From Candidatus Pantoea floridensis (GTDB lineage: Bacteria > Pseudomonadota > Gammaproteobacteria > Enterobacterales > Enterobacteriaceae): a DNA stretch of 64,000 bases. Positions 44,963 to 55,541 of this stretch are shown here, one piece after another. Positions within the stretch are counted from its first letter, which is position 1, and each line of letters starts with the position of its first letter. The stretch is from positions 1,426,001-1,490,000 of the forward strand of contig NZ_OCMY01000001.1 of NCBI RefSeq assembly GCF_900215435.1. The letters are read 5' to 3'. Under the pieces are notes generated by a model that saw nothing but the letters and a program-made list of their open reading frames with translations, was not told where the DNA came from and ran no database searches. The position numbers and the translations under genes are program-made.

Positions 44963-46150
44963 TTAACCGTGATGACGAACGCGGGTGAAAATGGTGATAG
45001 CGGCTAACAGCATGAGTACGCCGCTGGCGAGGAACACGCCGCCTGCGCCCTGTAGATCAAACATCCAGCCACCCGCTGCGGCACCGGCGGTGATCGCCAG
45101 TTGAATGGTTGCCACCAGCAAACCACCGCCCGATTCGGCATCATCCGGCACCGCACGTGAAAGCCACGTTGACCAGCCGGTTGGCATTGAACCAAACGCC
45201 AACCCCCACAGCGCCACGCCCGCGCCCACCAGCCACGACACGTTGCCAAAACTCACCAACACCAGCGCTGTCACGCTCATGACCAGCGCCATTCCCGTCA
45301 GCGTCAGCGAAACGCTGCGCGTCACCAGATAACCGGCCAGCGAGGTACCAAAGAAGTTGGCAACGCCAAACGCCAGCAGCACCAGCGACAGCTGATTCAC
45401 ATTAAGCTGCGCGCTACCTTCCAGGAACGGACGCAGGTAGGTAAAGAAGGCAAAGTGGCCGGTGAACATCATGATTACTGCCAGCATGCCCCAGCGCATC
45501 ACACTTTTACGCAGCAGATCCAGTACGCCACCGCTGCGCGCTTTGTTCACGGGCGGCATCGCAGGCAAGGTGAAAAACTGCCATAACAGCGCCAGCACGC
45601 CCAGCGCCGCGGTCAGCATGAAGATATTACGCCAGCCGATAATCGCCCCCAGATAACTGCCGAGCGGCGCGGCAATGATGGTTGCCAGTGAAATACCGCT
45701 GAACACGATTGAGAGCGCACGCGGCACCTGATCGCTCGGCACCAGTCGCATGGTAATGGCGGTAGACAGCGTCCAGAAACCGCCAATCGCCACGCCCAGC
45801 AGCACGCGGGCCAGCAGAATCATCGGCAGATTCTCAGCGAAGGCCACCAGCAGCGCGGAAGCGATCAGCAGTAGCGTAAAGCCCAGCATCACCAGACGGC
45901 GATCGATCTGACGCGTTACGTTACCGATCACCAAACTGGTGAGCAGTGCCACCAGCGCGGTGACGGTCACCGTTTGTCCCGCCTGTCCTTCGCTGATATG
46001 CAGCGTGTCGGCGATCGGCGTTAGCAAGCTCACCGGTAAAAATTCCGCGGTAATCAGGCCGAACACGCCAAACGCCATGGCAAACACCGCACCCCACTCC
46101 GGTTTCGTCACCTCTAAAGGTGATTCGACTATTTCAGTTTCCAGGCTCAT
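44963..46150 (-). CDS. MFS exporter of the NepI (purine ribonucleoside) type
   Basis: This 395-residue transporter with twelve helices resembles E. coli NepI: LITAEFLPVSLLTPIADTLHISEGQAGQTVTVTA, GVAIGGFWTLSTAITMRLVPSDQVPRALSIVFSG, APLGSYLGAIIGWRNIF, TGHFAFFTYLRPFLEG and PTGWSTWLSRAVPDDAE. NepI exports inosine and guanosine analogues; related DHA1 members export sugars. An AraC-type regulator is divergent across about 100 bp and may control it. The orthology is probable but not certain. Confidence 0.85.
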   Translation of the reverse strand: MSLETEIVESPLEVTKPEWGAVFAMAFGVFGLITAEFLPVSLLTPIADTLHISEGQAGQTVTVTALVALLTSLVIGNVTRQIDRRLVMLGFTLLLIASALLVAFAENLPMILLARVLLGVAIGGFWTLSTAITMRLVPSDQVPRALSIVFSGISLATIIAAPLGSYLGAIIGWRNIFMLTAALGVLALLWQFFTLPAMPPVNKARSGGVLDLLRKSVMRWGMLAVIMMFTGHFAFFTYLRPFLEGSAQLNVNQLSLVLLAFGVANFFGTSLAGYLVTRSVSLTLTGMALVMSVTALVLVSFGNVSWLVGAGVALWGLAFGSMPTGWSTWLSRAVPDDAESGGGLLVATIQLAITAGAAAGGWMFDLQGAGGVFLASGVLMLLAAITIFTRVRHHG

Positions 46151-46253
46151 CTGTGATCCCCATCACAAAATATTAGGCTTTAAGCATAGAGACTCCCAGC
46201 AAGACGATCTATGATGCAGAAACTTTGTTTTTTGATTATTCGTCTGGATTCGT

Positions 46254-47204
46254 ATGAGCCGCTATGAAGATCTGACCAGTGAACTGCTGATGGGCATGCG
46301 CCTGTACGGCGTCAAATATCAGCGTATCGCGCTGCATACGCCGTTCGGTTTGCAATATGACGACGCGCCAGGCCGCGCGCAGCTGCATTTTGTTGGGCGC
46401 GGATCCTTGCTGATCCGCTCCGCGTCGGGCGTGATCTATCCGCTGCAAGCCGGCGATGCGCTGCTGATTCCGCACGGCAAACCGCACGCGTTAATCTCGT
46501 CTGAAGACGCAATCTGCGAACCCATCTCCACGTTTAACAGCCGACCGATTTGCGCCAGCGTTTGCGCCATCGACGACAGCAGCGAGCTATGCCCGGATAA
46601 CAGCGATGTAATTCTGTTCAGTGCCTGCATGGCGTTCGAACTCGGCGGCATGCAGCCGCTGGTGCACACCATGCCGGATGTGATGCTGGTGAGTACGCTG
46701 CTGGCGCAATATCCCGAGATCCAGCCGATTCTCGATGCAATGGAGCGTGAAACGCGCCAGCGCAAAGCCGGTTTTGCCGGGATTTTGTCGCGGCTGGCGG
46801 ACGTCGTGGCGGCGCAGATTGTGCGCGGCTGGGTGGAAAACGGCTGTGGCAAAGGCAGCGGACTGGTGCAGGCGCTGCGCGATCCGCGTCTCAGCCAGGC
46901 AATGGCGGCGATGCACCGCGCGCCCGGAGAGAACTGGACGGTGGAACGACTGGCGCGTGAATCCGGCAGTTCTCGTTCGGTGTTTGCCGCGCGCTTCCAG
47001 ACGGCAACCGGCATGACGCCGCTGCGCTATCTCACCGAGCTGCGCATGCGGCTGGCGGTAGAACGCATTGTGAATGAGGGGGAAGCGGTGGAAAGCGTCG
47101 CCTTCCACCTCGGATATGGTTCGCTGGCGGCGTTTAGCCGCGCGTTTAAACGCATTGTCGGCACCCCACCCGGTGCGCTGCGTGCCGGACGTGAGCTCAT
47201 CTGA
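46254..47204 (+). CDS. AraC-family regulator with cupin N-terminus
   Basis: This 316-residue regulator has an N-terminal cupin-like domain of the Cupin_6 kind (LHFVGRGSLLIRSASGVIYPLQAGDALLIPHGKPHAL, residues 45-80) and a C-terminal AraC DNA-binding domain with HTHs at WTVERLARESGSSRSVFAARF and AVESVAFHLGYGSLAAFSRAFKRIVG. It is divergent from the NepI-like exporter, its likely target. The start at 46254 has no strong ribosome site. The ligand is unknown. Confidence 0.87.
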   Translation: MSRYEDLTSELLMGMRLYGVKYQRIALHTPFGLQYDDAPGRAQLHFVGRGSLLIRSASGVIYPLQAGDALLIPHGKPHALISSEDAICEPISTFNSRPICASVCAIDDSSELCPDNSDVILFSACMAFELGGMQPLVHTMPDVMLVSTLLAQYPEIQPILDAMERETRQRKAGFAGILSRLADVVAAQIVRGWVENGCGKGSGLVQALRDPRLSQAMAAMHRAPGENWTVERLARESGSSRSVFAARFQTATGMTPLRYLTELRMRLAVERIVNEGEAVESVAFHLGYGSLAAFSRAFKRIVGTPPGALRAGRELI

Positions 47205-47207
47205 AGA

Positions 47208-48752
47208 TCAACGGAACACGCTGATCGCTTCCACCAGACGGTTGGCCTGATGCTTCATGCGGCCCGACGCCTCTGCGCTTTCGGCTACCCGCGCGGCGTT
47301 TTGGTGGGTGATATCGTCGAGATCTTCCACCGCCGTGCTGACCTGCGTTAAGGCAGCGGCCTGCTCGGCGGTGGCACCGCTGATTTGTGCAATCAGCGCG
47401 GTGACGTTCTGCACCTGGCCGACAATATCCTGCATGGTCTGTCCTGCCGCATCAGCGTGATCGCTACCCGACTGCACCCGGCTGGCGCTGGTTTCCACCA
47501 GATGTTTAATTTCGCTGGCCGCCTTGGCGCTACGCTGTGCGAGGTTACGGACCTCACCGGCCACCACCGCAAATCCTTTGCCCTGCTCACCGGCGCGTGC
47601 CGCCTCAACCGCCGCGTTCAATGCCAGAATGTTGGTCTGGAAGGCGATGCCGTCAATCACGCTGGTGATACTGGCAATACGCTGCGAGCTGTCGGCGATC
47701 TCCGCCATCATGCCAACCATCTCCTGCATGACTTCGCCGCCCTTGATCGCCGCAGAACTGGTGGATTCTGACAGGCCATTTACTTCACTGGCGGTTTCGG
47801 TGTTGCTCTTCACCGTCGCCGTCATTTCATTCATGGTTGCCGCCGTTTGTTGGACGTTGGCGGCCGCCTGTTCCGTGCGACGGCTCAGTTCGTCGTTGCT
47901 CCGCGCAATTGCATCGCTGGCGCTCAACACATTGATCGCCTGGCCGCTGACATCATCCACCAACCAGCGAAACATCAGGCCAAGCTGACCAATGGCGCGC
48001 AGCGTTACCCCAATCTCGTCAACGCGATCAATCTGTTCAACTTTGTGGCTGGCACCGGTCGCCACACTTAACGCCTGCCGACACATACGCTCCATCGGAC
48101 GCGAAATTTGCTGCTCCAGCCACAGGCTCGCCAGCAGCAACATCGCCGCCATGCCGCCAGCGAAGCCGCCAATTGCTAAAGGAGCCATGCCCAGCAACCA
48201 AACGCCCAGCACTGAAAGTGGCAGCAGCGTGAGTAAGGTCGAGCGAATACGCCAGCGCAGCGGCAGCGTTTTCAGCAGCGAGCCGAGGCGGCGCCAGCCG
48301 GTACCCACGATCAATCCTTTATAGAAGCGGCGCCCGCCAGCCCGACCTTCACGGAATGCGCGATACAGCGTTTCGGCTTGACGAACCTCCTCTTTCGATG
48401 GCTTGGTCCGCACCGACATAAAGCCCTGCACTTTGCCTGCGCGTACTACCGGCACCGCGTTGGCGCGTACCCAATAGTGATCGCCGTTCTTACGACGGTT
48501 TTTCACCAGCGCGGTCCACGGCTCTCCCTTTTTCAGGGTCGACCACATATCTGCAAACGCTTCTGGTGGCATATCGGGATGGCGCACCAGATTATGCGGC
48601 TGTCCATTCACCTCTTCAGGGGAGAATCCGCTGACGTTGATGAACGCATCGTTGGCGTAGGTGATGTGGCTATTAAGATCGGTGGTCGACATCAAAGTCG
48701 CGTCATCGTCAAACGCAAATTCGCGCTGAGTGACGGGCTGATTGTTGCGCAT
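47208..48752 (-). CDS. aer: Aerotaxis receptor Aer
   Basis: This 514-residue receptor closely matches E. coli Aer. The N-terminal PAS domain (residues 10-115: [54 protein letters not shown]) binds FAD and senses redox state. A hydrophobic anchor (about 165-210) is followed by a HAMP-like part and the signalling domain with [38 protein letters not shown]. The protein guides cells toward favourable oxygen or energy levels. The ATG follows AAGGA. It lies only three bases past the stop of the convergent AraC gene. Confidence 0.95.
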   Translation of the reverse strand: MRNNQPVTQREFAFDDDATLMSTTDLNSHITYANDAFINVSGFSPEEVNGQPHNLVRHPDMPPEAFADMWSTLKKGEPWTALVKNRRKNGDHYWVRANAVPVVRAGKVQGFMSVRTKPSKEEVRQAETLYRAFREGRAGGRRFYKGLIVGTGWRRLGSLLKTLPLRWRIRSTLLTLLPLSVLGVWLLGMAPLAIGGFAGGMAAMLLLASLWLEQQISRPMERMCRQALSVATGASHKVEQIDRVDEIGVTLRAIGQLGLMFRWLVDDVSGQAINVLSASDAIARSNDELSRRTEQAAANVQQTAATMNEMTATVKSNTETASEVNGLSESTSSAAIKGGEVMQEMVGMMAEIADSSQRIASITSVIDGIAFQTNILALNAAVEAARAGEQGKGFAVVAGEVRNLAQRSAKAASEIKHLVETSASRVQSGSDHADAAGQTMQDIVGQVQNVTALIAQISGATAEQAAALTQVSTAVEDLDDITHQNAARVAESAEASGRMKHQANRLVEAISVFR

Positions 48753-48809
48753 GTGTGTGTCCTTGCAAAACGCAGGCTAAAAGAAAAAAATCTATTACTC
48801 TTTTTTACC

Positions 48810-48837
48810 TTTTCGGCACAAGAACGGTCTGGCTTTA
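48810..48837 (-). promoter_or_regulatory. Degenerate sigma-28-like promoter before aer
   Basis: On the minus strand TAAA and GCCGAAAA are 16 bases apart, one more than the ideal 15, and the -10 element has one mismatch. E. coli aer is under flagellar control, so the site is plausible but weaker than that of the other receptor. Confidence 0.4.
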
Positions 48838-48863
48838 GCATCAGTTCAAAATTAGCGGCAACA

Positions 48864-48888
48864 AAAAAGCCGCTTTGCAGCGGCTTTC
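48864..48888 (-). terminator. Terminator of the autotransporter gene
   Basis: On the minus strand AAAGCCGCTGCAAAGCGGC forms a stem-loop followed directly by TTTTTTG. It lies about 80 bases past the autotransporter stop. Confidence 0.9.
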
Positions 48889-48965
48889 ACAGTTTTGTCA
48901 CTGACCTCATCGATTAACCGGGTTTTACAGTAAACCAGATCAATGTTTTGCTTTTAGCACCCAGA

Positions 48966-51900
48966 TCAGAACTGCCACCTCACGCCAACGTTATATCGCC
49001 ACCCTTTGGCGCCATTGCCATCAATCTCTTTGCGATAATCCGCCTCGGCGTAAAGTGAAACGTCTTTCTGCACGGTTGCGGTACCACCGGCACCCACTTC
49101 CCACATCTGGCCGAAGTGACCGCTGCTGAAGGTGGCGCCCAGTGCTGGATTATCCACTGACGAAACCGATGTATCCGCCGTGCCGCCCCAGCCTTTGTAG
49201 TAGTTGGCGCGCAGATAAGGCGTGTACTGGCGGTTACTGTCATCAGTCCAGGTGCGATCAAGGCGCGCGCCGAGGCGGCCAATGGTTTGGTTGTAGTCAC
49301 CGTAACGCACTTTGTTGCCGTCTTCATCGGTGAAGTCATTCATGTTCAGCTGCATGTACATCAGCTGCGCCTGCGGCTCCAGCTTGTAACCCTCGCCTAA
49401 CTCAAACGGATATCCGCTCTCCAGCGACGCTGTCCAACCGTGGCCTTTCAGCTTTGCCACTTCCTGGGTACGGGCAATATCGGTTTCACCACGATGCCAG
49501 TCGAAGGACAATACGCCATCCAGATAGAAGCCGCTCTGGCGCTGCCAGGTACCATAAAACGCCAGGCTGTCGCTGTCGAAGGTGGTGCTGCTGTAGCCAT
49601 CTGCCGCATCGGGACGGATCCGTGTGTTACCACGCGTATAGGCGATACCGCCGCGCAGACTATCTTTGTCGCCGTCGAGGCGCAGCAGGTTACCGCCGAC
49701 CTGCACCGCGCTGTAATCCAGGTCGAAGTCATAGCCGTAGTCACGGAAGCTTTGATCGCTTTTGTACTTCATGTTCGAGCCGATATAGCGCAGGAACATC
49801 TCGCCGCCATCGCCTTCTGGTCGCGTCTGCTCGTGGCGCAGTTCGCCCAGACGCTTATGCAGGTCGTCAATAATCGCCGCCGTGTAATAGGCCAGGCCCA
49901 CCGGCGCAGAAACATAGGATGGAACCTGCGGTACCACCGCCGGACGAGAATCGTAGCTGTGTGGGGTACCAAACCCATCGGTGACAAAGGTAGGCTGGCA
50001 GCTCGCGCTGTCCTCACAGACGTAGTAATTGGCCAGACGATAATCCCAGTAATTGTTACCACTGCCGCTAACCAGCCGTTGGTTAGCATCGCTGCTGCCC
50101 GGCGCGAAGGTGTAGAGCCGATATTGCCACGGCCCCGCGGCCAGATAGCCCCCTTTCAACGCAAAGCTGTCAGGACTGGCATTACCGCCCACCTGCGCCA
50201 GCGAAATACCTTCGTTGCCTTCCACACCGCCATTATGATTGAGATCGGTCAACGCACCGGTACTGGCATCCGTCAGTTTCACATTGATAAGCGTGGTGCC
50301 CGTGGCATTGCCGGTCACGTTCAGATGGTCGGTGTACTGGTTGCTTAACGCCCCGCCCTCATTGAGAGTGGTGATGAGATTAAGCTGCCCGCCACTCGAG
50401 GCCAGCGAACCGGCGATATCGAGCGTGTTGCCCGGCGAACCCGCACCGTTAGTGAGATCCAACGTACCGGCGTTATTCACCACCAGCGAATCGGCAGTGC
50501 CGCCAGCCAGCGTAGGATGCACGTTATCGCCCGCGTACAGGGTTGAATCCGCATCCACATTGATGATGCTGTGCGCTAACTTGAGGTTGTCGGTTAACGT
50601 CCAGCGGGTGTTGGCAAAGTTAATGGTGCTCCAGCCGCTGCCGAGGTTAACCCCTTTGCTGAGATCGTCGGCGCTGAAGCTGCCGCCGCGCGCGTCGATC
50701 TGGTTGAAAGTTAACGTATTGCCGGTGCCAGTGCCGCTGGTGAGATGGTAGGTCGTGCCGAGATCGACATTGCTCACCTCAGCACTGTTGTTATTGTCAT
50801 TGCCCATCGTCAGGCTGCCGTTAAGCGTGCCGCCCGTCCAGCGGAACACGTCTGAGCCTCCGCCAGGGTTGATATCACCGCGGACATCCCCTTCCGTGAG
50901 CAGAATGACGTCATCGGCGTTACTGCCCGCCACCGCCACGGTTTGTGGATTAGCGGTGATGATGTTGCCGAGGTTCTCAAACACCGTTTTCCCCCCACGC
51001 AGATCCACCACCGGTGCCGTCAGGCTATTCGAACTGAGATTACCGGTATTAACGATGGTGCCTGCGGTACTGGAAACCAGCGCCGAGCCACCTGCGGCAT
51101 TATCGATATTGACGTTTGCCGCAGTAGTGATATTGCCGGTGGTATTGGCCAGGATGCCCGTGCCGCCAGCACCGGTAACATTGAACTGATAGCCGGAACC
51201 GAGGATTAAATCACCGCTGCTGGTTGAGCCATCGGCATTAGAGATTTTCAGGCCGTTGCCGCTGCCGGACACATTGGTGGTCACCGTGGAGGCGGGATCA
51301 AACCCTACGGCGGTACGAATACCGTTACCGTTGCCAACGTTGATGGTGAGATTGCTCAGGCCGACATTGCTCAGTTCAGCACGGTTCTCAATACCGTTGC
51401 CGCTCCCTAACACATTCACCGTGGCGTCGCTGGCGCTAAGCGCTGTTGCGCCGCTATCCAGTAAAATACCGTGTGCATTACCGCGCGTGGTGATCACCGT
51501 ATCGCTGCCGGTTAACGCCAGCTGGGCGCCGTCGCTGATGCGCACACCTGCGGTGCCATTATCGACGTTGATGGTGCCGCCCTTCGCCAGCGTGGTGCCG
51601 TTACCGGAGACATCCAACCCGGTGCCATTTGCCACGTTAACCACGCCATTGTTGGTGATCGTGCTGCCCGCACGAGAGCGGATGCCGATGTTGTTGCTGC
51701 CGGTGAAATTCACGTTGCCGTTGTTGAGCAATTCAGCGCCGTTCGTCACATCAATGCCCACCGCATTAGTGCCAGCGCCGCTCACGGCACCGTTATTGGT
51801 GACTAACGTGGGCGCTGCGCTGCCGTTTAATGCGTTGCTGAGATCGGTACGCAGGTTATTGACCAGCACGCCAACGCTATTGGTGCCGCTGGCATTTATC

Positions 51901-54900
51901 GTGCTACCGGCCGCCAGCGTTGCCTGCGCGCCACCCTCGGCACGTACACCCGTACTGCCATCGCCGCTGGCAATAAATTGGCCGTTACCGCTGTTTAGCG
52001 TACTGCCGCTTCCTGAGACAATCACACCGGTGCTGTTTGCCGCGCTGCTGGTAATAGCGCTGCCGTTGCTCAGTGCCAGCGTGGCGCCGTCATCAATGCG
52101 GTAACCGGTTGAACCGGTGGTGTTGGCATTGAGTGCATTCGCCGCGCTGTTAATGAGCGATCCTGCCCCCGCCGCGTGATAGGCAATCTGGTCACTATTA
52201 TTGAACACTGGCGTGGACGCCGCAGAGACGTTAACCCGAGCACCGCTCAAGGCTTCAGCGCCAATGGCACCCACGCCGTTAAGATTCAGTGCGCCGCTGT
52301 TAAGATTGGCCACCGCGCCACTGCCGCTGGCACTGACGCCACGCGTCCGCGCCCCCGTGCTGCCGCCGTTAACGTTGATGATGCCGCTGTTATTCGCCGT
52401 GGTGGTGGTACCGCTGCTGTTAACAGAAATACCGGTGCCGCCATCGTTAATGTTGATATTGCCACTGTTGGTGCCGGTGGCACCGCTTTCCACCCGAATG
52501 CCGGTCGCGTTGGCGCCCGTAAAGTTAATATCCCCGGTGTTGGTTAACTGCGCACGATTACGCGCCAGGTAGCCGGTTAATCCACTCGCATTAGAATTGA
52601 GTGTCGCAGCAGAATTAAGACTGGTGCTGGCAACCGGAGAACCGCTGTTTTTACCAAAAATATCGTGCTTCTGGCCGTCGACAATTGCCCCAATGGCATT
52701 GCTTCCGGTGAGGTTCATGGTGGTGGTGTTAGCAATGACGCCGGTTGCTCCTCCTTCAACGGTGATGCCATTTGCACCGGTGCCACTGACGTTAATTTGC
52801 GCCGCATCCGTGTTCACATTGGTGCCGGGGCCGCTGCCAACAACGGCGGTGGAACCCGCGCCTGAAGCCGTCAGCAGCAAATTATTACCTTCGAAAAGTG
52901 CCCCCTGTTCGACCCGGAACAGCGTTGAGTTCTGTGTCGTTACGTCAAAAGGATTACTGCCCAGCACGTTAATCAGCGCTTTCGGGCCGTATGCGAAGAA
53001 GGCAATCTGATTAGTACCGCTGGAGAAGGTTGGCACAGCGGCAGGATCGACGGTAACCGTTGCATCACCGCGCGCGTGTACGCCAATCGCCCCGTTCCCG
53101 CTAAGGTTGATGGGACCGCCTATCGTCGCCTGCGCGCTACCGGTCGCTCCCTGGCCCTCAACCCACACACCGTAGTTGCGCGTACCGCTGGCGGGATCGG
53201 CACCGCCCGCGACGTTGATGACGCCGGTTGAGGTGGCGCTAGCCGTATTACCATTGGTTGCCAGCACCTTCAGCCCGGTGCCATTCACGCCGTTGAGATT
53301 AATCACGCCGGTGTTACTGTTAGTGATCGTGCCTGAACTGTTAGTCACCAACATACCGACATTTTCACGCGGTATGGCCGCTGCGGCACCGTTTACGTTG
53401 ATGATGCCGTTGTTGACCATCGTGACATTATTGGCACCGGTTGCCGACATCCCCGCCGCATTTTGCGTTTTGCTACCAATGGTGATGGTGCCGTCATTGG
53501 TGGCGCTACCGTTAGCCACCAGCGCAATACCGCTGGTCAATCCGCTCTGGTTCATCGCCGTATCGGCAGCCGCATCGCCCGGGCTATTTTGTGGTCCACG
53601 ACCAATATAAATAGTGCCGCTGCTGGTATTGGTAAACGTGGAGGTGGCATCGGTGAGCAATACGCCCGAGGTGATGCCACGTGCGCTGGAGCCATTGACA
53701 CCAACGTTAATGTTACCGCTGTTTGTGGCGGTGGAGGTGGCCCCCAGGTTGATACCGGCCACGCCATACGTGGAGTTACTGCCGGTAGTGGCGAGATTGA
53801 GAATACCGTTATTATCGAAAGTACTGCCGTTTTGTACATTCACACCGTTGGCACCGTAACCGGTCGATCCTATACCGGTGCCATCCTGACGATTAAGAAA
53901 ACCGCCGTTAATAACGCCGTTATTGGTGCCCTTACCGTTATCGGTTAATACCAGCGCGGTGCCGTTATTGGTATTGCTTCCACGACTCGCCAGCTTGCCA
54001 TCAATCACGGCTTCAGCGCCGTTCGAGACTTTTATCGCTCCGCCCGCAGAAGCGCCAATAACTTCAAGCGTTTTGCCCGCCGCCAGATTCACTTTCGTTC
54101 CGGCATCCTCGGCATTAATCACAATGCGATCGCCGATCGGTTGCGTGACTTCGTCCGGCGGCGTAGCGCTGACGTCATACACGATATTGGCATTGGTGAA
54201 GGTAACGGCTTTATTGAATTCAGTCAGGTAGCGGGTTTTATCGAGATTGCCGGCCTGAAGCTGGCTGATTAACCAGTTGTTATAGCTCTGCAGCTGCCCA
54301 GCATTGGTGACGGTGAAATTGGTGCTCTTGCCATCCAGCGTCTGTACGCTGAATGCCCCGCCATAGGTGGCAAGATTTTGTACCTGATAGCTGCTGGTGG
54401 CCGATCCCGATCCATCCGGTGTCGCGGTCGAACCAAAAAAATTAATGCGGTTATTGCTGTTCCAGTTGACGGTACTGCCCGCATCGACGTTAAACAATTG
54501 CGTCTGCTTTGCCGCCATTGTCCAGCTATTGGTGGCTGCGCTGCTGGCCGCATTGGCCTGGCCGATATTGACATCCAGCGTGCCGCCGCCCGTGACATCC
54601 GCAATCCGCGCATTAATGTATTGCCCATCATTTACGTTTTGGATATCAGGCACGCTGGTGGCGCTGGTGACGGGCGCCAGTGCCACCAGGCTGGCAGGGT
54701 TATACACCTGGAAGGTGGTGTTAGTGCCGGTAGTCGGATCGGGCGTGGTGATAGCAAAGTTTTGCGGGCCAGGATCGAGGCGATCCTGATTAAGATATTG
54801 CGAACCGGAGGTGATCGCCACTTGCCCGAGGGTGGTGGTTACCGCCCCGTCCGTGCCTGGAGTAAACGCCTGGTTACCCGTCAGGGTTTCGCTATTACCA

Positions 54901-55043
54901 TCGACGACAACTTTACCCACCTGGTTATCATTAGCTTGCGGCGTATACGCGCCTAATGTAACAGCCTGACTCTGAATCGCTGGATAGAACAGCAGCTGCG
55001 CCGCCATCATCCCTATCGCGATCGGATTTAATTTAAACCTCAT
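48966..55043 (-). CDS. Giant type Va autotransporter (AIDA-like surface protein)
   Basis: This 2025-residue surface protein has an N-terminal signal (residues 1 to about 27, ending IQSQA), a long passenger to about residue 1715 rich in Gly, Asn, Ser and Thr with repeats such as NNSGIINVNGG and VTNGAELLNNGNVNFTGSN that predict a right-handed beta-helix, a helical linker (VGLAYYTAAIIDDLHKRLGELR), and a C-terminal beta-barrel (about 1748-2025) ending in phenylalanine, GVRWQF. The barrel would insert in the outer membrane and display the passenger, probably as an adhesin or biofilm factor. About 250 residues of the passenger occur twice in divergent form. A CX5C pair near the linker is unusual. 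The ATG has GGAGG four bases upstream. Confidence 0.93.
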   Translation of the reverse strand: MRFKLNPIAIGMMAAQLLFYPAIQSQAVTLGAYTPQANDNQVGKVVVDGNSETLTGNQAFTPGTDGAVTTTLGQVAITSGSQYLNQDRLDPGPQNFAITTPDPTTGTNTTFQVYNPASLVALAPVTSATSVPDIQNVNDGQYINARIADVTGGGTLDVNIGQANAASSAATNSWTMAAKQTQLFNVDAGSTVNWNSNNRINFFGSTATPDGSGSATSSYQVQNLATYGGAFSVQTLDGKSTNFTVTNAGQLQSYNNWLISQLQAGNLDKTRYLTEFNKAVTFTNANIVYDVSATPPDEVTQPIGDRIVINAEDAGTKVNLAAGKTLEVIGASAGGAIKVSNGAEAVIDGKLASRGSNTNNGTALVLTDNGKGTNNGVINGGFLNRQDGTGIGSTGYGANGVNVQNGSTFDNNGILNLATTGSNSTYGVAGINLGATSTATNSGNINVGVNGSSARGITSGVLLTDATSTFTNTSSGTIYIGRGPQNSPGDAAADTAMNQSGLTSGIALVANGSATNDGTITIGSKTQNAAGMSATGANNVTMVNNGIINVNGAAAAIPRENVGMLVTNSSGTITNSNTGVINLNGVNGTGLKVLATNGNTASATSTGVINVAGGADPASGTRNYGVWVEGQGATGSAQATIGGPINLSGNGAIGVHARGDATVTVDPAAVPTFSSGTNQIAFFAYGPKALINVLGSNPFDVTTQNSTLFRVEQGALFEGNNLLLTASGAGSTAVVGSGPGTNVNTDAAQINVSGTGANGITVEGGATGVIANTTTMNLTGSNAIGAIVDGQKHDIFGKNSGSPVASTSLNSAATLNSNASGLTGYLARNRAQLTNTGDINFTGANATGIRVESGATGTNSGNININDGGTGISVNSSGTTTTANNSGIINVNGGSTGARTRGVSASGSGAVANLNSGALNLNGVGAIGAEALSGARVNVSAASTPVFNNSDQIAYHAAGAGSLINSAANALNANTTGSTGYRIDDGATLALSNGSAITSSAANSTGVIVSGSGSTLNSGNGQFIASGDGSTGVRAEGGAQATLAAGSTINASGTNSVGVLVNNLRTDLSNALNGSAAPTLVTNNGAVSGAGTNAVGIDVTNGAELLNNGNVNFTGSNNIGIRSRAGSTITNNGVVNVANGTGLDVSGNGTTLAKGGTINVDNGTAGVRISDGAQLALTGSDTVITTRGNAHGILLDSGATALSASDATVNVLGSGNGIENRAELSNVGLSNLTINVGNGNGIRTAVGFDPASTVTTNVSGSGNGLKISNADGSTSSGDLILGSGYQFNVTGAGGTGILANTTGNITTAANVNIDNAAGGSALVSSTAGTIVNTGNLSSNSLTAPVVDLRGGKTVFENLGNIITANPQTVAVAGSNADDVILLTEGDVRGDINPGGGSDVFRWTGGTLNGSLTMGNDNNNSAEVSNVDLGTTYHLTSGTGTGNTLTFNQIDARGGSFSADDLSKGVNLGSGWSTINFANTRWTLTDNLKLAHSIINVDADSTLYAGDNVHPTLAGGTADSLVVNNAGTLDLTNGAGSPGNTLDIAGSLASSGGQLNLITTLNEGGALSNQYTDHLNVTGNATGTTLINVKLTDASTGALTDLNHNGGVEGNEGISLAQVGGNASPDSFALKGGYLAAGPWQYRLYTFAPGSSDANQRLVSGSGNNYWDYRLANYYVCEDSASCQPTFVTDGFGTPHSYDSRPAVVPQVPSYVSAPVGLAYYTAAIIDDLHKRLGELRHEQTRPEGDGGEMFLRYIGSNMKYKSDQSFRDYGYDFDLDYSAVQVGGNLLRLDGDKDSLRGGIAYTRGNTRIRPDAADGYSSTTFDSDSLAFYGTWQRQSGFYLDGVLSFDWHRGETDIARTQEVAKLKGHGWTASLESGYPFELGEGYKLEPQAQLMYMQLNMNDFTDEDGNKVRYGDYNQTIGRLGARLDRTWTDDSNRQYTPYLRANYYKGWGGTADTSVSSVDNPALGATFSSGHFGQMWEVGAGGTATVQKDVSLYAEADYRKEIDGNGAKGWRYNVGVRWQF

Positions 55044-55468
55044 ACTTCCTCCAGTGGGCGTGCAGCGTCCACGCTGTTATTGCAACAGCGTTAAATTCAT
55101 CTTGATGGGGATAAAACGGCAGGTTAATACCAATCCCGTGTCGTCATTTAATTCGAGAACAACTGTGTGAAGAAAGTAAGGCGTAGCGCTAAAGGGATGG
55201 ATCGGTTGTTATAGATTTATTGGCTGTAGGTATAGACTTTTTTATTAACTGATGCAAAAGGGAATTTTGACTAACTTATTGTCATATGGGAGAAATAATT
55301 GCGAGCAGGGTTATAAATTGCAAATAATTTAAGACCAATATTAATTGAGAAACTAGCTTTCCAACTCATTAATAATTCTTTTATTTTTCCTTAACGCTTT
55401 ACTTACACTTGGTCCGATAACGGCAAAAATAACCTAAACGAGTAAGCGATACGGGCAAATGCAAAAAT

Positions 55469-55484
55469 GTGACTTAAGTCACTA
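55469..55484 (-). promoter_or_regulatory. CRP-like palindrome upstream of the autotransporter
   Basis: TGTGACTTAAGTCACT fits TGTGA-N6-TCACA with one mismatch, and its core GTGACTTAAGTCAC is a perfect 14-bp palindrome. It is about 425 bp before the autotransporter start. Confidence 0.55.
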
Positions 55485-55490
55485 TTTTTC

Positions 55491-55541
55491 GGTCGCCATA
55501 AATGGCGACCCTACGCTGTAGAATGCGCATTAATGCGCACC
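55491..55541. repeat. Family A palindrome pair
   Basis: A TCGCCAT-type copy ending CCCTAC (55491-55514) faces a TGCGCAT-type copy starting GTAGA (55518-55541), just past the murP stop. Confidence 0.8.

Noticed and set aside
49440..53010. Long plus-strand open frames (up to about 300 codons) opposite the autotransporter gene
   Set aside because: They are antisense to a clear coding sequence, have low-complexity translations made by its repeats, and lack ribosome sites or family similarity.
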